Shown here piece after piece: positions 17,037-23,639 of a stretch of 37,961 nucleotides of DNA (position 1 is its first letter; every line of letters begins with the position of its first letter). The DNA is taken from IMG/VR virus record IMGVR_UViG_3300030107_003067, positions 1-37,961 of that record. The stretch is one strand, 5' to 3'. The notes under the pieces were generated by a model. The model saw only the letters and a program-made list of their open reading frames with translations, made no database searches and was not told the origin of the DNA. This DNA is from a virus. The position numbers and the translations under genes were made by a program.

Positions 17037-17061
17037 GCCTTAGCGTTTTGCGTTCTAAGGC
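17037..17061 (-). promoter_or_regulatory. Hairpin in the polA leader
   Basis: A 7-bp perfect stem (GCCTTAG with CTAAGGC, 11-nt loop) lies just upstream of the polA ribosome site. The same CCTTAG/CTAAGG core forms the apical hairpin of the structured RNA after polA (14611-14629). It has no T-tract, so it is not a normal terminator; an RNA-processing or translational role is possible. Confidence 0.4.
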
Positions 17062-17140
17062 CATTGAATTTTATAGGGGTATTGAGGTTAATTTAGAGTT
17101 TGTTGTTATTACAGGCTTTACTAGACCCCTTAAAAGTCAA

Positions 17141-17154
17141 ATACTACTTAGTAT
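17141..17154. promoter_or_regulatory. 14-bp palindrome RTACTA-CT-TAGTAY (second operator-like family)
   Basis: ATACTACTTAGTAT is a perfect inverted repeat around a 2-bp centre. The same motif recurs in the divergent control region at 25651 and 25681, with related repeats at 26598-26647. Here it sits at the 3' end of a small gene upstream of polA, overlapping its stop codon. Confidence 0.4.
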
Positions 17155-17392
17155 CAAGTTGCCTTGTGGTTCTTACAGCTTTGTATCTAGGCTTAGGTCT
17201 GAAGTAAATTGTATCGTGTGGAACATTAGGCCATCCTTGAGCATTCATGAGGGTTTTAGTTTTATGAGGTTTCATGTGAACTTTAATTCCTCTTTCGTCT
17301 ACGGTTATTTGGACTCTGCCGCAAGATGTATATACGTTTACTACTTGTTGATTTGCTCCAAATCTTGTGCTATGAATTTTATGCTGTTTCAT
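17144..17392 (-). CDS. Small basic hypothetical protein between the methyltransferase and polA
   Basis: 82 residues, basic (pI clearly high; clusters such as MKPHKTK and RPKPRYKAVR). The middle, NQQVVNVYTSCGRVQITVD, reads as beta strands. It has a GGAG ribosome site and its start overlaps the end of the ParB-methyltransferase gene by 14 bases, consistent with co-translation. No family was recognised. Its base composition matches its neighbours. It may bind nucleic acid, given its charge and position among replication genes. Confidence 0.65.
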   Translation of the reverse strand: MKQHKIHSTRFGANQQVVNVYTSCGRVQITVDERGIKVHMKPHKTKTLMNAQGWPNVPHDTIYFRPKPRYKAVRTTRQLDTK

Positions 17393-18722
17393 GAGTAGTC
17401 TCCATTACAAGTCTAGATTTAGTTACTTTAAGGGCTTCTGGGTTTTTGTCACAACCTAAAGCTCTACGACCTGTTTGTATGGCAGCTACAAGATGGCCTC
17501 CTGAACCACAACACGGATCTATAACTAGTTCACCTTTAAGTGTACACATTTCTATTAGGTGCTTTAAAAGATCTAGAGGTCTTTCCGTAGGGTATTTACT
17601 ACTTGCAGGTCTTTGAAATGATACCATGTTTGGACCTAAACGTTCGGGCATACTTACAGTGCCTTTACGTAAATGGCATAAATACTCGTATGTTTGATCT
17701 CCTGTAGCAGCTCCATTTATTGCAGGTGTAGATTTAATTTTGTTCCAAATCCACGGTGGATATTCAAACTCTAAATCTGGAATTAATGTACATGCGCGTT
17801 CAATCCAAAATGTTTGTATCCAAGAACTAAAAATCCACATATGAGCGTTAGGTTTTAAGGCTAAATATAGTTTTGGTATTAGTTCTTGTACAAAAAGTTT
17901 AATTTCATTTTCGTCGTCTTCCCATTGTGTACCGTGAGAAGATTTAGCCAAAGTTTGAGAGTTAAATACATCTATACCAAAAGGTAAATCTGTTAGTATT
18001 AAATCTACACTTTCTTCTTCGAGTGTTTTTAACCAATCTAACGCATCACTTAAAACTGCTACACCTTCTAGATCTTGTCTATGAGACTCCATTGCTCTAC
18101 GTGCTATTTCACCTCGTATTTCTTTTATTTTATATGCTTTAAATTTACCTAAGATGCCGCTTTTAGACGTTTCGTCTTCTAAGTGTTTTAATTCAGGGAT
18201 GTGTTCTGCTATATCTAAAACTCTAGCTACTTTTCTATGATCACTTACTGAGGCTTCTGATATATTTAAATCTTCTGCTGTGTCTTTTTGGGAGTGACCC
18301 CCGTCCACCGCTCCTCTACCTCTTTTCTTTTTTCCTTTCTTTTGCTCCATAAGACGTTCATATTCATCTACAGCACGAGATTCTTCTGCGGGAGTTAATG
18401 GCTCACGTTTTATGTTTTCTTGAAGTTCTATTGTATGTCTATGCCAATCGTCTTGAGGTTCGATTACAGAAACTTTTATTTCTTTAAAATTTTCCCAATG
18501 CTCAAACTGAGATTTTAATTGAATTATATGTTTTACTGCTTTTAATCTGCGTTCTCCTGCAATTAATACATTGTTTGTGTCTATTACAATAGGTTGAATT
18601 TGACCTACTTCATGAATACTTGTAGCAAGTTCAGTAATTTTAGCAGGATTAAATTCACGCCGTTGCCGCATCATAGGAATACGAACTTTGTATGGATCCA
18701 TAGTACGTATGTTATCAGTCAT
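17379..18722 (-). CDS. ParB-domain / HTH / DNA methyltransferase fusion
   Basis: 447 residues. Residues 8-115 form a ParB N-terminal domain, including the GERRLKA box (Arg58-Arg59 region). Residues 142-170 hold a ParB-type helix-turn-helix (SQKDTAEDLNISEASVSDHR). Residues 225-447 are an amino-methyltransferase of the order seen in beta-class enzymes: catalytic motif IV first (TDLPFGIDV, DLPF at 245-248), then the SAM-binding motif (DPCCGSGG from Asp402). Such enzymes add a methyl group to adenine N6 or cytosine N4. ParB-methyltransferase fusions are known in phages. The likely role is protecting phage DNA from host nucleases, possibly guided to palindromic sites by the ParB/HTH part. A strong terminator lies only about 15 nt before its start codon. 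Confidence 0.88.
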   Translation of the reverse strand: MTDNIRTMDPYKVRIPMMRQRREFNPAKITELATSIHEVGQIQPIVIDTNNVLIAGERRLKAVKHIIQLKSQFEHWENFKEIKVSVIEPQDDWHRHTIELQENIKREPLTPAEESRAVDEYERLMEQKKGKKKRGRGAVDGGHSQKDTAEDLNISEASVSDHRKVARVLDIAEHIPELKHLEDETSKSGILGKFKAYKIKEIRGEIARRAMESHRQDLEGVAVLSDALDWLKTLEEESVDLILTDLPFGIDVFNSQTLAKSSHGTQWEDDENEIKLFVQELIPKLYLALKPNAHMWIFSSWIQTFWIERACTLIPDLEFEYPPWIWNKIKSTPAINGAATGDQTYEYLCHLRKGTVSMPERLGPNMVSFQRPASSKYPTERPLDLLKHLIEMCTLKGELVIDPCCGSGGHLVAAIQTGRRALGCDKNPEALKVTKSRLVMETTHETA

Positions 18723-18736
18723 AAGTAAACCTTGTT

Positions 18737-18775
18737 AAAAAAAGGTATGGGCAAGCCCTAAAGCCTACCCATACC
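18737..18775 (-). terminator. Intrinsic terminator between SSB-like gene and methyltransferase
   Basis: On the minus strand an 8-bp stem (GGTATGGG with CCCATACC, 18744-18751 and 18768-18775) is followed by seven T residues (18743-18737). The T-tract ends about 15 nt before the methyltransferase ATG, so the terminator lies within that gene's leader. Confidence 0.75.
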
Positions 18776-18802
18776 TTTATATGAAACTTATTCTAATGTA
18801 AG

Positions 18803-19285
18803 CTACAGAACAAACCGTTCGATTTTGATCGAAGTGCCTGAGTTTCCTGTAACATCATTAGTCCATTCTTCAGACTTAATTTTAGCATTAGCTTCAGTGC
18901 CGATTGCGGAATCTAAGTCTTCAGAAACATTATTTTGAATATCTTCAAAGTTTAGTTTAACTTTGCGATTTTCGTATTCTTCGCTATCAGGATCTAAGTC
19001 GTTAAGCTCTGAAAGCCTGTCTGCAAAGATAGCGGTTGTAGCTTGGTTAAAAAACCAAGAACCCCACGAACACCAATGAAATACCGTGAAGCCATTATCG
19101 TCTGGATTCTCAGCGTTAATGACTTTGAACTCAAAATTAATGCCAGGCTTTTCAGAAGATCTTGACTCTCGATAGGTCCACTTACTAAACATAAGTTCGT
19201 AGGTTCCAGGATCTAAAGTGCGGTCGAGCTTCTTCTTTTCGTTTTCGAGGCTACCAAATTCGAGGTCTTGATAAAGTTCACTCAT
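18803..19285 (-). CDS. Single-stranded-DNA-binding-like protein (recombination module)
   Basis: 160 residues, acidic, with a beta-rich core: GTYELMFSKWTYRESRSSEK, then INFEFKVINAENPDDNGFTV, then the aromatic FHWCSWGSWFF stretch. It resembles the DUF669-type proteins that travel with Sak4/RecA-like annealing genes and are considered ssDNA-binding proteins. It has no acidic SSB-style tail; the end is IKIERFVL. It lies two genes below the Sak4-like ATPase, fitting a role in coating single strands for replication or recombination. Ribosome site AAGGATAAAACTTACT. SSB-like function is inferred from size, composition and neighbours. Confidence 0.55.
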   Translation of the reverse strand: MSELYQDLEFGSLENEKKKLDRTLDPGTYELMFSKWTYRESRSSEKPGINFEFKVINAENPDDNGFTVFHWCSWGSWFFNQATTAIFADRLSELNDLDPDSEEYENRKVKLNFEDIQNNVSEDLDSAIGTEANAKIKSEEWTNDVTGNSGTSIKIERFVL

Positions 19286-19363
19286 AGTAAGTTTTATCCT
19301 TAGTAAGTTATACTACGTTATACTGCGTGAATGATACTATGTAGTCAGCTAAACAAAAAGTCT

Positions 19364-19615
19364 TTATTGCTCTTTTGATTCTCCTTTCTCTGTAGCCGCT
19401 GACAAGACATGTTGCAGAGCAATGTTGACACGAGTGAGTATTTCTAATGTTTCTGTAAAACCTAATGACCGTGCTTTAGCTATGTTATCTATTAGTATAG
19501 ATTGTAAAGCATAACCATCTTCTTCTGTAATAGGTATATATACTGTGTCTTCTGGCATTTTAGCGTATCCCTTGTTAATGTTGCCTAGAAGATTAAAGTC
19601 TTTTTTAGGGTTCAT
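19364..19615 (-). CDS. Small hypothetical protein coupled to the Sak4-like gene
   Basis: 83 residues, helical, with segments EEDGYALQSILIDNIAKARS and TLEILTRVNIALQHVLSAAT. Its ATG overlaps the stop of the Sak4-like gene (ATGA), so the two are probably translated together. No known motif. It may be a partner or small regulator in the recombination module, by position only. Confidence 0.6.
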   Translation of the reverse strand: MNPKKDFNLLGNINKGYAKMPEDTVYIPITEEDGYALQSILIDNIAKARSLGFTETLEILTRVNIALQHVLSAATEKGESKEQ

Positions 19616-20346
19616 GGTAATAAAGTATTAAAATTCTGAGGCATTTCTGCGTCAAGGTTAGGATTACGAACTCGTGCTGTGTACACGCCGCTTGGACGGG
19701 TTTGCCATAAATACGATGCTTTTTCTCCTTTGCCCTTTACAACTGCGTGAAGTACGTAATCAAAATATGATGGAATTATTCCGGCAAGTTTTCCCGTAAG
19801 GCTCGGTACTATTTTTACTATGCCCGTGGTTTCGTTTTCTTTTGCATCTTCATGGCATATAATGATGAGATTTTTCTGCATCATTATTAATGCCTCGATA
19901 AATTTAATTGTAAGCCTCATTGCGATTCCGTAATCTGGCTGTGTTGGTGCGGCATCTAAAGGTTTATTATTTGACGCCATTACATGATCCATGATAGCAC
20001 CATACAACCTTGTCATGGAATCTATAACTATTGTTTTTGTTTGATGCTCTGAATCTTCTTTGTGTAAATTTTGCAATGCACTTTTAATTTGGTCGTATGC
20101 CACAGGCGTTTCTTTGCCATTTCTATTTTTTGTAAGTCTGTCAGGTATAATACCTTTAAAGTTATGTTCTGTAAAGCAACCTTCTAAGGCTTCTGAACCT
20201 TCGTCTATGTCTATGATAAATGCGGGCAAAGCGCGGTCTGGTAAAGTGCGTAAACAGAATGTCTTGCCACTTCCTACATCGCCGTAGATTAGAGTTTTCT
20301 TTGGAGCATCGTCACGTTTTTTTGACATATCTAAATGCTGTGGCAT
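19612..20346 (-). CDS. Sak4-like RecA-family ATPase (single-strand annealing)
   Basis: 244 residues from the chosen ATG. That start has ribosome site AAGGATCTTTAATT; an in-frame ATG 60 bases upstream lacks one. Walker A is YGDVGSGKT (residues 21-29), and a Walker B-like segment is KTIVIDSMTRL. IICHEDAKEN and the Tyr-rich PSYFDYVLHAV follow, as in AAA_24 / Sak4 proteins. These phage ATPases promote annealing of single strands and recombination, usually with an SSB and an exonuclease. Both partner types are nearby here: an SSB-like gene downstream and a Cas4-like nuclease upstream. Confidence 0.82.
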   Translation of the reverse strand: MPQHLDMSKKRDDAPKKTLIYGDVGSGKTFCLRTLPDRALPAFIIDIDEGSEALEGCFTEHNFKGIIPDRLTKNRNGKETPVAYDQIKSALQNLHKEDSEHQTKTIVIDSMTRLYGAIMDHVMASNNKPLDAAPTQPDYGIAMRLTIKFIEALIMMQKNLIIICHEDAKENETTGIVKIVPSLTGKLAGIIPSYFDYVLHAVVKGKGEKASYLWQTRPSGVYTARVRNPNLDAEMPQNFNTLLP

Positions 20347-20348
20347 AA

Positions 20349-20429
20349 TTAAAGATCCTTTTGTTTGTGAGTGATTTCTTTTACGTGTGTACATTGACAA
20401 TTCCAATAATCGGGTGTAGTATTTATCAT
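20349..20429 (-). CDS. Tiny Cys/His-containing ORF before the Sak4-like gene
   Basis: 26 codons from the ATG at 20429 (32 from an ATG at 20447 that lacks a ribosome site). The chosen start follows AAAGG at 10 nt. The peptide contains WNCQCTHVKEITHK, a Cys-x-Cys with two His that could bind a metal. Its stop lies 2 bases before the Sak4-like ATG, so it could couple translation of that gene. It may be a real microprotein or just a leader; evidence is limited to the start signal and spacing. Confidence 0.35.
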   Translation of the reverse strand: MINTTPDYWNCQCTHVKEITHKQKDL

Positions 20430-20449
20430 GTTATTATTACCTTTCATGT

Positions 20450-21346
20450 TTATCTGGCGGCTGTATCCCAGACTAGTTTAGAATACTGTGCGTTTATTAC
20501 TGTTTGTCTGAATCCGTGCGAGGCACTGCATATATCGAAATAAGGACATAAACGATTCCATGATGTACATGCATCTTTTCCGTACATAGGATAAAAGCTA
20601 TCATTGTACATTCGTAAAATCTGAGCGCAAGTTACTTCTATGCCTCGTTTCCATTCCGTAATTATATCTTCGGTCATTCGTAATTCAGACCTAAAAAATG
20701 AATCATTTTTAGGACTCATTAATAATACATCTACTATAAAACTTGAGGCTTTGCTGTATTCTGGTATTTGTTGAGCTGCCCACAAATAACCTACAAATTG
20801 ATTACTTAAAGTGTAACTAGGAACTAAGTATTGAGATTCCCATGTAGAAGTTTTATGGTCCATACATAAAAGTCTTGTGTTGTCGCTTAGAATTTTATCT
20901 ATGAGTCCACCATAACGTATTTCCCACTCTGTCCCGTCTATTGTTATGTGGCCTAGTGAGGATTCAAAATATAATTCACTGTCTACTGTGTTGTATATTT
21001 TATCTTCTTTCATCCAACGTTTTGCATAGTTTTCTATTAGACGTATTCCACGACCTGGAGTGCGTTTAGCGTCTTCTGGTACAGGCTGATATGCATCGAC
21101 AAAAGCGTCGATAGCTGATGGTAAGTGTTCCTCCATAAATAAAGTGTCTAAGGCTTTGTGAATTGCGATGCCGAACAGTAATGGGCTATCGGGAATTTTT
21201 ATGGATTCTGTCGAGACTGCCATACCACCAGGTACGAGGGCTTGTGCAATGCGATGTTGAAACTTTCGTGGGCATGTTCTAAATTCGTTTAAAGCGTAGT
21301 TATCTACTTTTATTATTTTTTCATCTTTGTATATTCCTGTTTTCAT
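20450..21346 (-). CDS. PD-(D/E)xK nuclease, Cas4/AddB-like with iron-sulfur cysteines
   Basis: 298 residues. It shows the RecB-family nuclease signatures: FGIAIHKALD with His63, GGLIDKI with Asp150, MDHKTS with Asp163 and Lys165, and QFVGY with Gln183 and Tyr187. Four cysteines frame the fold (Cys25 near the N-terminus and Cys260, Cys267, Cys273 near the C-terminus), the arrangement that binds a 4Fe-4S cluster in Cas4 and AddB. Such enzymes resect DNA ends. Beside a Sak4-like ATPase and an SSB-like protein it completes an annealing-type recombination set. No CRISPR genes are present, so it is not a CRISPR Cas4. Confidence 0.85.
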   Translation of the reverse strand: MKTGIYKDEKIIKVDNYALNEFRTCPRKFQHRIAQALVPGGMAVSTESIKIPDSPLLFGIAIHKALDTLFMEEHLPSAIDAFVDAYQPVPEDAKRTPGRGIRLIENYAKRWMKEDKIYNTVDSELYFESSLGHITIDGTEWEIRYGGLIDKILSDNTRLLCMDHKTSTWESQYLVPSYTLSNQFVGYLWAAQQIPEYSKASSFIVDVLLMSPKNDSFFRSELRMTEDIITEWKRGIEVTCAQILRMYNDSFYPMYGKDACTSWNRLCPYFDICSASHGFRQTVINAQYSKLVWDTAAR

Positions 21347-21354
21347 TATAAATC

Positions 21355-21699
21355 CTATATGCTGTTTAGTAGGTCCATGGTTTCTTTGCTGCTCATTCGT
21401 ATTTCTTCTTTAATTGCAACTTTACGTTTTTTCGTTGCCGCTGGTCTATCACTATTATTTAGCTTTGCGTTTTCTAGAAAGTCTAAAGCCTCGCTAAGTT
21501 CGCTGTCGCTTAACTCTTTAACATCTCTAATTAAAAGTTCGTAGTCTGTTGGAATTGGCTCTAGGTCTGAGCTTGGCGCGAAGGCTCGATTAGGATCTCC
21601 GGGTTTGCCTTGTAGCCATGTATGAGTATCGTCTGCTTTGGCGTCTATTCTTCGTATTTCACCGTTCCAATATACGTATTGGCCTGGATCTAAGTTCAT
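21355..21699 (-). CDS. Hypothetical protein with shared C-terminal DLLNSI tail (114 aa)
   Basis: The ATG at 21699 is chosen because AAGGA lies 8 nt upstream; a GTG two codons earlier has worse spacing. The first 40 residues form a small beta-rich module (GQYVYWNGEIRRIDAKADDT), then an acidic helix (SDSELSEALDFLENAK), a basic linker (ATKKRKVAIKEE) and the tail SSKETMDLLNSI. Nearly the same tail (SSQEILDLLNSI) ends the neighbouring 21973-22422 product, suggesting a common docking peptide. Its start overlaps the ribbon-helix-helix gene by 41 bases. Not otherwise recognised. Confidence 0.65.
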   Translation of the reverse strand: MNLDPGQYVYWNGEIRRIDAKADDTHTWLQGKPGDPNRAFAPSSDLEPIPTDYELLIRDVKELSDSELSEALDFLENAKLNNSDRPAATKKRKVAIKEEIRMSSKETMDLLNSI

Positions 21700-21841
21700 T
21701 AGCACGTTCCTTTTCTAGATATTCGTGTAAAGCCCTACGAAGTACTTCAGCTCGTAGACCGTAATGATTTCCATGAGTATTGAGGTAAGCATTTAAACGA
21801 AGTTCTAAATCTTCGTCTAAATTTACATATAATCTTTTCAT
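21659..21841 (-). CDS. Ribbon-helix-helix (Arc/CopG-type) DNA-binding regulator
   Basis: 60 residues from the ATG preceded by AGGAGTGTTACATATA; the reading frame extends four codons upstream without a better start. The layout is a short beta strand (MKRLYVNLDED), helix A (LELRLNAYLNTHG) and helix B (LRAEVLRRALHEYLEKER), the ribbon-helix-helix pattern. These proteins bind palindromic or tandem sites as dimers of dimers and often repress their own operon. A 21-bp palindrome (21950-21970) lies about 110 bases upstream in the same leader region, and three more copies lie elsewhere, making this protein one candidate to bind them. That link is inference. Confidence 0.65.
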   Translation of the reverse strand: MKRLYVNLDEDLELRLNAYLNTHGNHYGLRAEVLRRALHEYLEKERANELRSRPIRILER

Positions 21842-21861
21842 TATATGTAACACTCCTATTT

Positions 21862-21933
21862 CTATTTAGTTTTTAATCCGTAGTATATAATTACTAAAAA
21901 CATTACAAAAAGTGCTAAGTCTGAGCCGTTCAT
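21862..21933 (-). CDS. 23-residue single-pass membrane microprotein
   Basis: MNGSDLALFVMFLVIIYYG plus a basic LKTK end: a short polar start, one hydrophobic helix and a positive tail, as in bacterial and phage membrane microproteins. It has an AGGAG ribosome site 11-12 nt upstream, directly after palindrome copy C. It sits between the RHH gene and the 21973 gene. The size and function are unlike anything I can name; the hydrophobic pattern plus the ribosome site support a real gene. Confidence 0.5.
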   Translation of the reverse strand: MNGSDLALFVMFLVIIYYGLKTK

Positions 21934-21949
21934 ATATGTATTACTCCTA

Positions 21950-21970
21950 TTGATTCACAATATGAATTAA
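21950..21970. promoter_or_regulatory. 21-bp palindromic site, copy C
   Basis: TTGATTCA, five bases, then TGAATTAA; one mismatch from perfect symmetry. It lies between the stop of the 21973 gene and the ribosome site of the microprotein, upstream of the RHH regulator. Member of the four-copy family. Confidence 0.6.
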
Positions 21971-21972
21971 TG

Positions 21973-22422
21973 CTATATGCTGTTTAGTAAATCTAGTATT
22001 TCTTGACTACTCCGCGAGGTTTTTTCCTTGCGCTTTGTAGGCTTGGACTTAGACTTTGCACGTTCCTCGAATGATTTTAGCTTAACACGCGGCTTCTTTT
22101 TTGCGTAATATTTATTTGGTTCTTTTGTATTATAAAGATCTTCTTCTCGCGCTAACATATTAGGGCTTATTTCTGCGCCATTACTAAGCTCGTATTGAAC
22201 TTTGTATTTCCAACCGTCACGTTCTGGTATTGCTTCTAATATTTTTATGTGTTTTGTTTCGCGGCGGTCTATGGCTCGCCAGATTTTTATGTCTCCTTTG
22301 TTCCATTTAGGATCTGATTCTAATTCTGTTAAGCGGCACTCTAATTCCATGCGTTGACTGCGTAGTTCTATTTCTTTAATTCTTAGGTATTTTATTTCTA
22401 ATTTTAACTCGCGTATGCTCAT
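21973..22422 (-). CDS. Coiled-coil protein with shared C-terminal DLLNSI tail (149 aa)
   Basis: The first 40 residues form a charged coiled coil (SIRELKLEIKYLRIKEIELR). A middle domain contains WKYKVQYELSNGAEI, a Lys/Arg-rich linker (about residues 103-135) follows, and the end is SSQEILDLLNSI, nearly the same as the end of the 21355 product. The start overlaps the previous stop (ATGA). Function unknown. The common tail and basic linker suggest that both proteins dock on one partner, possibly a polymerase or DNA-bound complex; this is inference. Confidence 0.65.
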   Translation of the reverse strand: MSIRELKLEIKYLRIKEIELRSQRMELECRLTELESDPKWNKGDIKIWRAIDRRETKHIKILEAIPERDGWKYKVQYELSNGAEISPNMLAREEDLYNTKEPNKYYAKKKPRVKLKSFEERAKSKSKPTKRKEKTSRSSQEILDLLNSI

Positions 22423-22616
22423 TGTTGTATTCCAATTTTGTTATTTATGTAATCTTTAAATACTATAGCATTAAAATTGCTGTAGTTTCTGTTTAAATGA
22501 TTACAGATAATATTTGTTGCGCGGTCAGTTTCTGCACTACTTCTGTTTTCGTCTATTTCGTTTTTATACATTTCTATTATTGCTTCCGCTATCACTATGT
22601 AGTCTTTCCGTGTCAT
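22419..22616 (-). CDS. Small helical hypothetical protein
   Basis: 65 residues, helical (DYIVIAEAIIEMYKNEIDEN, then NIICNHLNRNYSNFN). It overlaps both neighbours by ATGA junctions and has an AGGA ribosome site inside the upstream gene. It is translated as part of a tight four-gene run (23088 to 21973). No family recognised; typical of small early phage genes. Confidence 0.65.
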   Translation of the reverse strand: MTRKDYIVIAEAIIEMYKNEIDENRSSAETDRATNIICNHLNRNYSNFNAIVFKDYINNKIGIQQ

Positions 22617-22915
22617 TGTCCTGGCTCCTCGCTTAGTTCGTTGTCGTTATATTCTATTTCTTTTTCTCCAAATATCTCGTCCCATGCTTCGGGTGTGAGT
22701 CCGCTAACTATAAATTCTCTTTCTTCGACGGTTGCCTTCGGAAATACATCTTGAATTAACGCTCCATGCAACCATTCTTGCAAACCCAGGATGAACTCTG
22801 TGTATTCTATGTTTAAATGCATAGAGGTTTCTTTTCTGTCTGTAACTTGTTCACGGCTAAACGTAACGCCTTTGTCTCCGTGATTATCAATACTGAACCC
22901 TCCGATTGTCTTCAT
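22613..22915 (-). CDS. Small acidic hypothetical protein
   Basis: 100 residues, acidic at the C-terminus (EKEIEYNDNELSEE). A middle segment, LNIEYTEFILGLQEWLHGAL, looks helical. The start is set by the strong GAAGGAGG site and a TAATG overlap with the gene upstream. Such small acidic early proteins can be inhibitors of host enzymes or DNA mimics, but nothing here proves that. Not recognised. Confidence 0.65.
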   Translation of the reverse strand: MKTIGGFSIDNHGDKGVTFSREQVTDRKETSMHLNIEYTEFILGLQEWLHGALIQDVFPKATVEEREFIVSGLTPEAWDEIFGEKEIEYNDNELSEEPGQ

Positions 22916-23088
22916 TAAAAAAAACCTCCTTCTTTGTCTCCTATTTTTAAGTCACTGATGCGTAACTCGATTAACTCCATACAATCAAGCATTCTCTCCA
23001 TATGTTCTTCTATTTTTACTATTTTTGTGTGTAAATCCTGTATTTTTTCGTTTTTTACTCTTTCGTCGTATCTTTCGATGCTATCCAT
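22915..23088 (-). CDS. 57-residue coiled-coil protein
   Basis: It begins MDSIERYDERVKNEKIQDLH and continues as one long charged helix with a heptad-like pattern (IVKIEEHMERMLDCMELIEL), ending GDKEGGFF. The AGGAG site lies 6 nt before the ATG, and the stop overlaps the next start as TAATG, so it fills what would otherwise be a 170-base gap in a tightly packed operon. The start lies eight bases inside the 23081 gene. Probably a small oligomeric accessory protein; function unknown. Confidence 0.7.
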   Translation of the reverse strand: MDSIERYDERVKNEKIQDLHTKIVKIEEHMERMLDCMELIELRISDLKIGDKEGGFF

Positions 23089-23491
23089 TTTTTATCTCCT
23101 GTATGGGCCAGTAGTAATTTAATTCTGGCTTTTCAGTCCATTCGTAATCTTTATATTCTTCGTAATCTTTATATAACAAGGCACTTCTATGTGTGCTATG
23201 GATTTTACCTCCAAGCCACCAAGGATACGAAAAGACTTTGCAGTCTAAAATCTCCATTGTATTTTTGTATCCACGAGCTATCCATTGCTGAATTGCCATA
23301 TTGCTATAATGTTTTAAGGCTTCTTCATACCCAGCCCACATTTTAGTAGCTGGATGATTTTTCCATCCATATGACTCTATAGTTAGAGCCGACAATATTT
23401 GTCTTGCTTCGACTCGTTGCTTACCGAGTCTTTTGCAATCCAAGGCTGCTAACGAAGATTCAAAATCTTCATATGGTAAAAATGTCTGCAT
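23081..23491 (-). CDS. MSMEG_6728 / Pyr_excise-like protein (putative pyrimidine-dimer DNA glycosylase)
   Basis: 136 residues from the ATG that follows AGGAGAAAACAAAAC; the frame extends 14 codons further without a ribosome site. It starts MQTFLPYEDFESSLAALD, then CKRLGKQRVEARQIL, NHPATKMWAGYEEALKHY and ARGYKNTMEI. These are the hallmark segments of the MSMEG_6728 family, related to the Pyr_excise family of T4 endonuclease V. Members are annotated as pyrimidine-dimer DNA glycosylases, which would suit a phage exposed to sunlight. Activity of this subfamily is, to my knowledge, mostly inferred. It is the first gene after a strong promoter. Confidence 0.75.
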   Translation of the reverse strand: MQTFLPYEDFESSLAALDCKRLGKQRVEARQILSALTIESYGWKNHPATKMWAGYEEALKHYSNMAIQQWIARGYKNTMEILDCKVFSYPWWLGGKIHSTHRSALLYKDYEEYKDYEWTEKPELNYYWPIQEIKNG

Positions 23492-23558
23492 GTTTTGTTT
23501 TCTCCTATGTTTTGTGTTGTTTTGTGTTTGCATCTAAAAGGTGTAAATGTGAACCTAT

Positions 23559-23587
23559 AATATAAGAATATTGAATGGGCTTGTCAA
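23559..23587 (-). promoter_or_regulatory. Sigma70-type promoter for the 23081 operon
   Basis: On the minus strand TTGACA (23587-23582), a 17-base spacer, then TATATT (23564-23559). The -35 is perfect and the -10 has one mismatch. It lies about 70 bases before the 23491 start codon. The same pair of hexamers with the same spacing appears at 25470 (+) and 26528 (-). Confidence 0.8.
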
Positions 23588-23593
23588 ATAAAT

Positions 23594-23614
23594 AAAGGGA
23601 AAATATTTCCCTTT
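23594..23614. terminator. Perfect 9-bp hairpin just upstream of the promoter
   Basis: AAAGGGAAA, loop ATA, TTTCCCTTT. The T-rich arm gives a partial T-tract on either strand, so it may separate transcription of the iteron island from the operon. It could instead be an operator, since it ends 7 bases from the -35 box. Confidence 0.4.
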
Positions 23615-23639
23615 TGGGGAGAAACCTTTTCCCATTGCC

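Noticed and set aside
17379-18722. Phage partition (plasmid-prophage) system, suggested by the ParB domain
   Set aside because: No ParA ATPase, repressor or integrase was seen; the ParB part is fused to a methyltransferase, pointing to DNA modification.
20450-21346. CRISPR-associated Cas4
   Set aside because: No cas1, cas2 or repeat array is present. The neighbouring Sak4-like and SSB-like genes indicate a recombination nuclease.
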